Source of the DNA: Laedolimicola ammoniilytica | GTDB lineage: Bacteria > Bacillota > Clostridia > Lachnospirales > Lachnospiraceae | DNA length: 64,000 nt | NCBI RefSeq assembly: GCF_025567165.1 | Contig: NZ_JAOQKC010000004.1 | Span: forward strand, 124,001 to 188,000 | Reading direction: 5' to 3' | Shown: in pieces, positions 17,035 to 24,482 of the stretch | Numbering within the stretch: the stretch's first letter is position 1 | Layout of the letters: each line of letters opens with the position of its first letter | Program-made: the position numbers and the translations under genes | The notes under the pieces: generated by a model | What the model saw: the letters and a program-made list of their open reading frames with translations, nothing else | Told to the model about the DNA's origin: nothing | Database searches by the model: none

Positions 17035-17103
17035 TTGGTGGAAGCAACCACCCGCGTTTGCTATGATTCCCGCATCAAAGACAGAACAGGAGGATTCTAT
17101 CTT

Positions 17104-17366
17104 ATGCTGATCGGAACTATTGTCACTTTCATCAATCTGTTCATTTTCGCGCTGATCGTCGGTGGACTGATTTACCTTTTTGTCCTGCTGGTAAAAGCCC
17201 TGCGGAAATACCTGAAAGCAGAGCCCGTTCGCAAAGAAAAGGCAGAGACTGCCCGTACTCTGGGCGAGATCCTGAAAGCCCATCGGGCTGCGTGCAAAAT
17301 GACGCAGGAATTCGTAGCCGAGGCCCTGGGCGTCAGCCGCCAGGCCGTCTCCAAATGGGAGAGCGG
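17104..17366 (+). pseudogene. membrane-anchored HTH regulator, 5' half (interrupted by element)
   Basis: The N-terminal half encodes a hydrophobic helix (TFINLFIFALIVGGLIYLF) and most of an XRE helix-turn-helix ending SRQAVSKWESG. ATG at 17104 follows AGGAGG by ten bases. After codon 88 the sequence enters the element and terminates with VSHS and a stop at 17382. The missing C-terminal part is found intact at 30,197-30,295. Joining the halves through the shared GG gives a continuous protein of 119 residues with WESG-ASDPSTANL across the junction. Confidence 0.9.
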
Positions 17367-17367
17367 A

Positions 17368-17387
17368 GTTTCCCATAGTTAAAGATA
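17368..17387 (+). repeat. element left terminal inverted repeat
   Basis: GTTTCCCATAGTTAAAGATA. It matches the reverse complement of 30176-30195 at 18 of 20 positions. The circular form would bring GGGAAAC and GTTTCCC face to face around the GG core. Confidence 0.85.
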
Positions 17388-17540
17388 CCACACCAAATAT
17401 GATGAACCCACGCTTATACACTACCAGCTATAATAAGCCGTAAGGACAGCAATTTGACACTGCTGTCCTTTCTTTATATAAAATTGCAGTACACAGAAAA
17501 AAGCTGTAAAATAATAAATATATTTGTCCTTGTAACAATT

Positions 17541-17563
17541 CTCGGACATTTGCCTGTTATACT
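17541..17563 (+). promoter_or_regulatory. regulator promoter with CTCGGACATTTG motif
   Basis: CTCGGACATTTG at 17541-17552 also occurs exactly at 19384-19395 before the ABC operon. A TATACT -10 follows at 17558-17563. There is no good -35, which fits activation by the adjacent response regulator. Confidence 0.55.
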
Positions 17564-17591
17564 ATCTGCAAAAAGAAAAGGAAGTGACAAT

Positions 17592-18281
17592 ATGAAGCAG
17601 ATTTTAATTGTCGAAGACGATAATCTTTTGAATAAAACGCTTACTTATAATTTGGAATTGGACGGTTACACAATAACTTCTGTTCTGAATGCAAGGACAG
17701 CCGCTGAATCATTAAAAACAAACATTTTTGATTTGGTATTGCTGGATATAAATTTACCAGACGGAAATGGTTATGACCTATGCCGTCTTATCAAGCCAGA
17801 GCATCCTGATACAGTAGTTATATTTCTAACTGCCAACGATCAGGAAAGCGATCAGATACGAGGATATGAAGCTGGTGCAGTGGATTATATCACGAAACCT
17901 TTTTCGATTAGTGCTTTGCAGCGAAAGATCAAAGCCATGTTCGCTATGTTGGAACATCACAAACCAGCTAAGGATATTTACGAGGATGGTAGCCTGTTTC
18001 TGGATTTTTCGGAACAATTTGCAAGTTTGAACGGGAAACCATTAGCGCTTTCTGCGATGGAATATAAAATGCTGAACCTATTTCTTAAAAATCCGAAGCA
18101 GGTACTTACCCGCCAACAACTTTTGGAAAGGCTGTGGGACATTGATGAAAAATATGTAGATGAACATACCCTTACTACTTCTATCAGCCGCATTCGCAGT
18201 AAGATTGAAGCGGATGGCGACACATATATCAAAACGGTTTACGGTATGGGGTATCAATGGACAGGAGGCGAAAAGAAATGA
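17592..18281 (+). CDS. OmpR-family response regulator
   Basis: A two-component DNA-binding regulator of 229 residues. The receiver domain has IVEDDNLLNK, the phosphorylated aspartate in LVLLDINLPDGNGYDLC (near residue 51) and the lysine in DYITKPFS. The winged-helix domain shows EYKMLNLFLKNPKQVLTRQQ and YVDEHTLTTSISRIRSK. ATG at 17592 was chosen because the fold starts there, and the upstream in-frame extension is non-homologous. Its stop overlaps the kinase start as ATGA. It probably senses antimicrobial peptides with the downstream kinase and ABC transporter. Confidence 0.92.
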   Translation: MKQILIVEDDNLLNKTLTYNLELDGYTITSVLNARTAAESLKTNIFDLVLLDINLPDGNGYDLCRLIKPEHPDTVVIFLTANDQESDQIRGYEAGAVDYITKPFSISALQRKIKAMFAMLEHHKPAKDIYEDGSLFLDFSEQFASLNGKPLALSAMEYKMLNLFLKNPKQVLTRQQLLERLWDIDEKYVDEHTLTTSISRIRSKIEADGDTYIKTVYGMGYQWTGGEKK

Positions 18282-19309
18282 AACTGAATAACCTTTCTGC
18301 TAAGAAAATTTGTAGACTGATTAGTGCTGGCATGGTTTTCTCTATGCTGGTAATTACCGGTATTCTCGGCGGTATAATGCAGGATATACGAATTTTCATA
18401 GCAGGTGGAACATTGACACTCTGTGCATTTTTCTGGATTTGGCTATTGGTGCTGTCTTTTGGAAAACGCCTTTCTCATTTTACTTCTAATTTGTGCCGGA
18501 CGCTGGACAACATGATTGATGGAAACGAGGAATTACAAAAGTCAAATGATAGTGAAACTCTTTTTGCCCGTATCAACCACCGCTTAATCCGGTTGTATGA
18601 GATTATGCAGGAAAATCGGCACAAGGTAGACATGGAACGACAGGAGCTTCAAATGCTGATTTCTGATATTTCGCATCAAGTCAAAACGCCTGTCAGCAAT
18701 TTGCAAATGGTAACGGACACACTTTTAACAAAGCCTGTTTCAGAAGAAGAACGGATGGACTTTTTGCAAGGCATACGCAGTCAGACTGATAAACTGGATT
18801 TTCTGTTCCAAGCACTGGTTAAAACATCCCGGTTAGAAACCGGAGCAATACGATTAGAAAAGAAAGACAGCAGCTTATTCCATACGCTTGCACAAGCTAT
18901 GAGCAGTATTGTATATGCCGCAGAGAAAAAAGAAATTGCTGTATCCGTGGATTGCCCGGAAAATTTGATAATCTCCCATGACAGCAAGTGGACAAGCGAA
19001 GCCCTTTTCAATCTGCTGGACAATGCAGTAAAATACACTCCGTCAGGTGGAAAGATTTCTGTATCAGTGGTTCAGTGGGAAATGTACGTAGAGGTCAAAG
19101 TGACCGACACCGGCAGGGGCATTTCAGAAAGCAATCAGGCTGCCATCTTTCGGCGCTTCTATCGTGAGGAAGAAGTACACGATCAACAGGGTGTGGGAAT
19201 AGGTTTGTATTTGGCTCGTGAGATTGTAACAAGGCAAGGGGGCTATATCAAGGTCGTTTCAGAGCTGGGGCAAGGCTCAGAATTTTCTATTATGCTTCCT
19301 GTAAGGTAA
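18278..19309 (+). CDS. sensor histidine kinase
   Basis: A membrane kinase of 343 residues with two hydrophobic segments near residues 15-35 and 42-62 and almost no external loop. This is typical of intramembrane-sensing kinases that work with ABC transporters. The phosphoacceptor histidine is in ISDISHQVKTPVSNLQMV near residue 134. The ATPase has LFNLLDNAVKYTPSGG, TDTGRGIS and GVGIGLYLAREI. ATG at 18278 overlaps the response regulator stop by four bases. It is the signal input for the cargo operon. Confidence 0.9.
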   Translation: MKLNNLSAKKICRLISAGMVFSMLVITGILGGIMQDIRIFIAGGTLTLCAFFWIWLLVLSFGKRLSHFTSNLCRTLDNMIDGNEELQKSNDSETLFARINHRLIRLYEIMQENRHKVDMERQELQMLISDISHQVKTPVSNLQMVTDTLLTKPVSEEERMDFLQGIRSQTDKLDFLFQALVKTSRLETGAIRLEKKDSSLFHTLAQAMSSIVYAAEKKEIAVSVDCPENLIISHDSKWTSEALFNLLDNAVKYTPSGGKISVSVVQWEMYVEVKVTDTGRGISESNQAAIFRRFYREEEVHDQQGVGIGLYLAREIVTRQGGYIKVVSELGQGSEFSIMLPVR

Positions 19310-19329
19310 GATACAGCCACTTTTTTTGA

Positions 19330-19417
19330 AATGTCCGAGCGTTGTAACATTTCATCTCGATTTTCGATAAAAATTTTTCCTACCTCGGACATTTGTGTAA
19401 CATTTGTGGTTTACAAT
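19330..19417 (+). promoter_or_regulatory. promoter and operator of the cargo ABC transporter
   Basis: AATGTCCGAG (19330-19339) and CTCGGACATT (19384-19393) are a perfect inverted pair 44 bases apart, each followed by a TGTAACATTT copy. A TACAAT -10 lies at 19412-19417 with no consensus -35. The CTCGGACATTTG copy is shared with the response-regulator promoter, so this is the likely binding site of that regulator. Confidence 0.6.
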
Positions 19418-19460
19418 GACTTCATCAACAGGTAGAAAGCCTTGAAAGGAGCATTTGAAT

Positions 19461-20126
19461 ATGAGCATTTTACAAACAATCGACTTAAAGAAGTATTACG
19501 GCACAGAACCAAACATCACTCGTGCCCTTGATGGTGTAAATTTTACTGTGGAACAGGGAGAATTTGTTGCCGTAGTTGGAACTTCCGGCAGCGGCAAGTC
19601 TACGTTACTCCACATGATGGGAGGACTTGATACCCCCACTTCCGGCAGCGTGATTGTACGGGGGGAAGAACTTGCGAAAAAGAATGATGATGAATTGACA
19701 ATTTTCCGCCGTCGTAACATAGGGTTTATTTTCCAAAACTACAATCTGGTTCCGATTTTGAATGTATATGAAAACATCGCCCTGCCTGTGGAATTGGATG
19801 GTGATACCGTAGATAAGAAATTTATGGACGAAGTTGTGTATATGCTGGCTTTAGAAGATAAGCTGGAAAATATGCCAAACAATCTTTCAGGCGGTCAACA
19901 GCAGCGTGTAGCGATTGCACGAGCTTTAATTACAAAGCCGGCGATTGTCCTTGCTGACGAACCGACTGGAAATCTCGACAGCAAGACCAGTGCAGATGTG
20001 TTAGGGCTTTTGAAACGTACCAGCGGAGAATTTAATCAGACCATTGTAATGATTACTCACAATAACGAGATTGCCCAGCTCGCAGACCGCATTGTGCGGA
20101 TTGAGGATGGCAAAATTGTAGGTTAA
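19461..20126 (+). CDS. ABC transporter ATP-binding protein (MacB/BceA type)
   Basis: The ATPase of an efflux or peptide-detoxification ABC transporter, 221 residues. Walker A GTSGSGKST is near residue 40, then the Q-loop FIFQNYNLVPILNVYENI, signature LSGGQQQRVAIARAL, and Walker B IVLADEPTGNLDS. This sequence type pairs with FtsX-like permeases such as BceB/SalY. ATG at 19461 follows AAAGGAG by ten bases. It is cotranscribed with the permease and lies downstream of a regulator-kinase pair. Confidence 0.92.
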   Translation: MSILQTIDLKKYYGTEPNITRALDGVNFTVEQGEFVAVVGTSGSGKSTLLHMMGGLDTPTSGSVIVRGEELAKKNDDELTIFRRRNIGFIFQNYNLVPILNVYENIALPVELDGDTVDKKFMDEVVYMLALEDKLENMPNNLSGGQQQRVAIARALITKPAIVLADEPTGNLDSKTSADVLGLLKRTSGEFNQTIVMITHNNEIAQLADRIVRIEDGKIVG

Positions 20127-20140
20127 AGGAGGTGGGAATT

Positions 20141-21955
20141 ATGAATTATCCTTTTGAAAATGATACAGAGAGAATAGAGAAAAGGATTGCTGAAAAGAGT
20201 GTATTCTCTGAAAAGAATAGGACATTTCTAATCAGAGTTATCATCTTGATTGCGGCATTTCTGTTGAGCTTTTCTGGTATTCTTTTGTGCAATGCAACGC
20301 TTAGTACGCAGCAGATCGCCCATGTAAATAATACAACTGAAGCAGTAGGAACTGTTTTAGGAATTGTTATTGTACTTCTTTGTACGGCAGGGCTGGCTGT
20401 CAAAAATATTCTTTATGTATCTGTACTGCAACGAGTACATGAATTTGCACAATTACGGGCAATCGGCGCAACATACCAGCAAATTAAATCAGTGGTCAAG
20501 AAAGAACGTGACAAAATAGCAAAACCTTGCATTGTGTTGGGAACAGTCATCGGTTTTCTGGTAAACATAGTTTTACCACTTCATTTTTACTGGATACCAA
20601 GCATTGTATGTGCGGTAATCTCCGGCATATTTATTTGGATTATCACAGCTTTGGCTTTTCAAGCACCAGCGAAAATGGCTGCATCTACATCACCAATAGA
20701 AGCACAACATACACAGGCAACAAACTATTTTAGAAGTGTTGGGGCAAAGCGTAAACTTACGCCTATAAGAATCGGGTGGATGTATTGTAGAGCCAATAGA
20801 AAGAAAGCTGCCTATACATTTTTATCTCTCATTATGAGTGGGATTTTAATGTTCGGTGTTTTTTCAATATTGAATGCGATAAATCCCGAAAGACTTGCGT
20901 CACAACCTTACCAGGGAAATAGTGATGTATTTGTACTACTAAATTCAACGGCTGATGAAGAATCCACCTATGATTTAATGAAATCTACACCATTTACAGA
21001 AGAAAAAAAGCAAAAATTGTATAACATTTCAGGTGTAAAAGATGTTTATGAATTGTATATGCTGGACGGCATTCTGACAAATTCAGAGGGGGAAAAATTT
21101 GAACTGTCCATTGAAAATGCTGTAAATCCAGAAACATTTAAAAATGAAATTGTTGAGGGTATGCAACCAAGTCATGAATTACAGAATGGAGCAATTCCTG
21201 TTGCTATCAATAGACAGTCTCCTTATTATCAGAAACTGAATATGCAGCTTCAAGTTGGAGATTATCTGCCGTATATCATAGATACAGGATATGGTCAAAA
21301 AGAAGTGGAGTTAGTTGTAAGCGGATTTGTAGAAAACAGCGATACTGGGCTTGTTATTTATACAAGTGGTGAAAATATGAAATCACTGTCAGAAATGAAT
21401 TGTACGCTTGCATGGTATATTTGTTTGGATGATAACGGAAAAGACGTAGCAACAGAGATAATCAAAGAAATTTTTATAGATGACGACAGAGTTGATGTGT
21501 CTGTTTTGGCTGATGATGTTATGGCATTGGAAGATTACTTCCATAATGCGAAAGTCATCATTACAGTTTTGGTGGTGCTTATTAGTCTGTTTTCATTTAT
21601 AAATATGCTGAATACCAGCATTACAAATGCCATTGCCAGAAGACACGACTATGCACTACTGGAAGCTACAGGTATGACAAAATTGCAGTTGCGAAAAGTA
21701 CAGCAGTCGGAAAGTTTCATCTATCTGGTTGGAAGTTTTATAGGAAGCTGCATTTTAGGCATACCAATCGGATTGCTGCTTTGTACCCAAATATCAAAAA
21801 TTCCCGGACTTTCATACTTTGAATATCACTTCCCAGTTCTTTTTGTGCTTTTATACTTTGCTGCGGTTGTGATGGTCTATCATGTAGTATCAGTATATCA
21901 AAAGAAATCTTTGCAACAGCACTCAATTATAGAGCGCATTAGAACGATAGGCTAA
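20141..21955 (+). CDS. FtsX-like ABC transporter permease
   Basis: A 604-residue membrane protein partner of the preceding ATPase. Hydrophobic segments near residues 35-55, 75-100, 135-175 and 230-250 are followed by a large extracellular region of about 250 residues. Three closing segments end the protein. The motif YALLEATGMTKLQLRKVQQSE before the last membrane pair is typical of FtsX/MacB permeases. ATG follows AGGAGGTG by eight bases. The family gives resistance to bacitracin, lantibiotics or host peptides. The specific substrate is not readable. Confidence 0.88.
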   Translation: MNYPFENDTERIEKRIAEKSVFSEKNRTFLIRVIILIAAFLLSFSGILLCNATLSTQQIAHVNNTTEAVGTVLGIVIVLLCTAGLAVKNILYVSVLQRVHEFAQLRAIGATYQQIKSVVKKERDKIAKPCIVLGTVIGFLVNIVLPLHFYWIPSIVCAVISGIFIWIITALAFQAPAKMAASTSPIEAQHTQATNYFRSVGAKRKLTPIRIGWMYCRANRKKAAYTFLSLIMSGILMFGVFSILNAINPERLASQPYQGNSDVFVLLNSTADEESTYDLMKSTPFTEEKKQKLYNISGVKDVYELYMLDGILTNSEGEKFELSIENAVNPETFKNEIVEGMQPSHELQNGAIPVAINRQSPYYQKLNMQLQVGDYLPYIIDTGYGQKEVELVVSGFVENSDTGLVIYTSGENMKSLSEMNCTLAWYICLDDNGKDVATEIIKEIFIDDDRVDVSVLADDVMALEDYFHNAKVIITVLVVLISLFSFINMLNTSITNAIARRHDYALLEATGMTKLQLRKVQQSESFIYLVGSFIGSCILGIPIGLLLCTQISKIPGLSYFEYHFPVLFVLLYFAAVVMVYHVVSVYQKKSLQQHSIIERIRTIG

Positions 21956-21958
21956 GTT

Positions 21959-22999
21959 TTAATAATCCGTCAGCTCCACAATTACATTACTCTGCTGATA
22001 CAGCCAGTCCGTAAATTCTTTCGGGCTGGCTGTTCCTGTTTTTACAGCCTTTTTTCTCTGCAAGGCTTCTTTCTTAAAGTCGGAAAAGGCAGCCTGTATT
22101 TTTTCCAGACGGTCAGCCGGAAAGCCTGCGGTATTTTTTACCCGGTTTATTTTGTTGCGCCAGTTCTGGCATTCATTTTTATAAAGCAGGTCATAGTTAT
22201 TTTCTCTTGCCCTTTCGTCAAATTCCCGCTTGTTTTGAAGCGCCTGTGCTTTTCGGCACTTGTCGCTGCACAGTTCATACCGCTGGCTCTTTGCCAGAAA
22301 ATATTTCCCACAGACCTTGCACTGCCGGAAGCAAAGCCCCCAGTCATTCAGCCGGTTCAGATAATAGGTAATCAACGGGTAGAGGGACGCATAGGCAGAC
22401 ACACATTCTTCTGTGCGCCGGTTGTCCGGAAACCAGAGGTCAAGTCGGGTATCTTCTGATGGTGCGCCTTTGAAATAAAGGCTGCCAGCTTGAAAATGTT
22501 TCGGTTTTCCTGTCTCCCTGTCAAAGCTCATGGATTCGTTTTGGAATACCCCGGTCAGTCTGCTCATTTTATCCATGAAGCGGTCACAGGCAGTGTTACG
22601 GTCACGGGGTTCTCTGGCAAGCAGATAGCTGTTCCAGATACGGAACGCCACATACATTTTCAGAGGGTCATTGCTAAGATATTTTCCCCAGAGAAATTCG
22701 CTTGCCGCCTGTTCCAGCTCCGGCTGTTTCCATCGGTTGGAGTGGAGGGCTTGCCGCAGCGGAGAAAGCCCGTATAAGTTCCAGTCTCTGTCCGTGTCAC
22801 GCTCAAAGTTTATCAAAAAAGTTCCCAGCGGGCGTGTCATATCACAAAGCACCTCTGCGTTTTGGCTCCCGTTCAGCCGGAAGCGGATCTGCTGTTCTTC
22901 CCCAATCAAAATCCGCTCTTTCATTTTCTTCCTGTCCAGCGTCAGGACAAACAAAATCCTCTCAAAACATGGCTCATGCCGTATAAACTGATTCTCCAT
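21959..22999 (-). CDS. DUF6076-like zinc-ribbon protein of the element
   Basis: A 346-residue protein of unknown function on the opposite strand. Its C-terminal third carries C-x2-C-x10-C-x3-C (CKVCGKYFLAKSQRYELCSDK near residue 240), a zinc-ribbon-like site, followed by a basic helical region. I recall such proteins, labelled DUF6076, in clostridial mobile elements, but this is from memory. I start it at the ATG at 22999 because the longer in-frame extension has no ribosome site and reads through the promoter. It converges on the ABC permease gene. Confidence 0.65.
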   Translation of the reverse strand: MENQFIRHEPCFERILFVLTLDRKKMKERILIGEEQQIRFRLNGSQNAEVLCDMTRPLGTFLINFERDTDRDWNLYGLSPLRQALHSNRWKQPELEQAASEFLWGKYLSNDPLKMYVAFRIWNSYLLAREPRDRNTACDRFMDKMSRLTGVFQNESMSFDRETGKPKHFQAGSLYFKGAPSEDTRLDLWFPDNRRTEECVSAYASLYPLITYYLNRLNDWGLCFRQCKVCGKYFLAKSQRYELCSDKCRKAQALQNKREFDERARENNYDLLYKNECQNWRNKINRVKNTAGFPADRLEKIQAAFSDFKKEALQRKKAVKTGTASPKEFTDWLYQQSNVIVELTDY

Positions 23000-23057
23000 C
23001 CCTATCCCCTGCCTTTGTCTATGGTAATTATATAATTTAGTTATATCCGTTACACTC

Positions 23058-23086
23058 ATGGTATCGCAGAAGCATTGTTTTGTCAA
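23058..23086 (-). promoter_or_regulatory. promoter of the minus-strand zinc-ribbon gene
   Basis: Read on the minus strand, TTGACA (23086-23081), a 17-base spacer and TACCAT (23063-23058). The surrounding 23,000-23,301 gap also holds the 9-bp inverted pair TTGTCAAGG (23080-23088) and CCTTGACAA (23136-23144). Confidence 0.5.
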
Positions 23087-23301
23087 GGATAGTCCGCTAT
23101 GATGATTGCAGTTGGTAATTTCGTGCCACACAGTACCTTGACAAGTGAATGACCGTCCAAAAGGGATATGACCGGCAGGAGAAGTGACGCATCCGGCGCA
23201 CCAATGCAGGGAAACACCGCAGGAATGGGGCAGGAAAACGGATTTTGGGGAGAACGGCAACAGGAAGCATTTTAACCTATTTGATTTATGGGAGGAACAG
23301 A

Positions 23302-23526
23302 ATGAACGATAAAAAGAGATTGAACAGCTATGAGGATTTACCGCTGGTTCTGGATGTAGCGGACATTCAGCGGATTATGGGAATTTCAAGAGCGAGCGCC
23401 TATGAGCTAGTACACACACCCGGCTTTCCGGCGTTCCGCAGGGGTAGGCTTATCAAGGTCAGCAAAATTGCTTTCTTTGAATGGATGGCAAAAGGCTCCG
23501 AAACCGTACCGAGAAGCGACAAATAA
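23302..23526 (+). CDS. helix-turn-helix excisionase-like protein
   Basis: A 74-residue MerR/AlpA-type DNA-binding protein. VLDVADIQRIMGISRASAYEL (first 20 shown residues cover helices 1-2) is followed by the wing GRLIKVSKIAFFEWM. Such proteins direct excision by the element's recombinase or control its genes. ATG at 23302 follows GGGAGG by six bases. It begins the mobilization half of the element. Confidence 0.8.
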   Translation: MNDKKRLNSYEDLPLVLDVADIQRIMGISRASAYELVHTPGFPAFRRGRLIKVSKIAFFEWMAKGSETVPRSDK

Positions 23527-23672
23527 GCGTGAGGTATCATTCCCTGACTGCAATACTGCCGCACTTTCCAAAGGAGCATACAGAGGGAAAAAAACTTAAA
23601 AATGATACCGAAACGCTACACCAAAACAGCCTATCTGTGTACATCAGGTAGAAATGGAGAAAGGAGCCGGTT

Positions 23673-23876
23673 ATGGCAAGAATGAGCAACAAGCGGCGGC
23701 TGGAATGGTCTTTCTTCTTAAATGACCGCAGCCGTATCACTTACAACGAACTGTGCCGGAAATGCCAGCACGAATGTAAACAGAGCTTCCGGGCGGTTGT
23801 GGTTGACTGCCCGAAGTATCTTTCCAAGCGTTCCAAGAAAAAGGACAAAACTGCCGGAAACGGCAAAATCCCTTAG
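23673..23876 (+). CDS. small basic element protein of unknown function
   Basis: A 67-residue protein rich in Arg and Lys with three closely spaced cysteines in NELCRKCQHECKQ and a fourth at VDCPKY, which may bind zinc. The start follows AAAGGAGC. It sits between the excisionase-like gene and the oriT-like site. Similar short open frames accompany MOBQ-type elements in clostridia, but no function is known to me. Confidence 0.6.
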   Translation: MARMSNKRRLEWSFFLNDRSRITYNELCRKCQHECKQSFRAVVVDCPKYLSKRSKKKDKTAGNGKIP

Positions 23877-23880
23877 GAAC

Positions 23881-23919
23881 TAAGGGCGCACTTCTATACA
23901 TAGTCTAAAGACCATGTAT
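23881..23919 (-). other. candidate oriT of MOBQ type
   Basis: On the minus strand the sequence AAGTGCGCCCTTA (23893-23881) matches the nick region of MOBQ plasmids, whose core is TAAGTGCGCCCT. It is preceded by a hairpin, 23919-23910 pairing with 23905-23896 (9 of 10 pairs, four-base loop). This is the expected oriT layout. It lies 0.6 kb upstream of the relaxase. The rest of 23,920-24,162 contains further dyads, CTGATaaaATCAG and CCGCAAAG...CTTTGCGG. Confidence 0.7.
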
Positions 23920-24162
23920 CGTGCGTCCTGCGGAGCTTACCTCTGCCGCTGATAAAATCAGCAATCCGAGGTCTGCGTTCGCTTTGCTCCGACAAGGTGG
24001 CTACACCCCCTTGCGCCGCTAAAGCGGCTATCCCCTGTGTACCCGCCGCAAAGAGAAATCCGCTTTGCGGTTTTCCCTTTTCATCGGGTTTTATAGAAGC
24101 ACTGACACACGGACTGTCTGCGGATGGTCTTTCTTTATCTTATCAGCAAAGGATGTGAGAAC

Positions 24163-24480
24163 ATGGAAAAATCTTTGGAACAGTTGAAGCAGGAATATGA
24201 AAAAACCACTGTCCTGCTGGAACGGGAAAAACGGAAAATGCAGCGTTTGAAAAACCGGCAGGCGTATCTGGAAAGCGGTTCCCGGAAACAGAGGACGCAC
24301 CGGCTAATTACCCGTGGGGCAGCCGTTGAGAGCATTGCGCCACAGACAAAGGAGCTATCCGAAGCGGAATTTTATTCCCTCATGGAAAACATTTTGAATC
24401 TGCCGCAGGCGGAGCATTTCATCCGGTCTGCCACTGAGAACCACGCCCGTATTTCCGGGCAGGAGAAAGGCGGTGACTAA
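24163..24480 (+). CDS. DUF3847 relaxase accessory protein
   Basis: A 105-residue protein of the DUF3847 type, found beside MobA/MobL relaxases. The N-terminal 45 residues form a charged coiled coil (LEQLKQEYEKTTVLLEREKR). The C-terminal half has HRLITRGAAVESI and LSEAEFYSLMENIL. A relaxosome or MobC-like role is inferred from position. ATG at 24163 follows AAAGGATG. Its stop lies three bases before the first codon of the relaxase. Confidence 0.75.
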   Translation: MEKSLEQLKQEYEKTTVLLEREKRKMQRLKNRQAYLESGSRKQRTHRLITRGAAVESIAPQTKELSEAEFYSLMENILNLPQAEHFIRSATENHARISGQEKGGD

Positions 24481-24482
24481 GG

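Noticed and set aside
17035..17103. In-frame extension of the HTH-membrane gene
   Set aside because: The extension starts immediately after the HEPN stop without a ribosome site. ATG 17104 has AGGAGG upstream.
22235..22991. Plus-strand frames opposite the zinc-ribbon gene
   Set aside because: They are short shadows without ribosome sites or recognisable domains.
23000..23260. N-terminal extension of the minus-strand zinc-ribbon protein
   Set aside because: The extension passes through a promoter-like TTGACA-17-TACCAT and lacks a ribosome site. The ATG at 22999 fits better.
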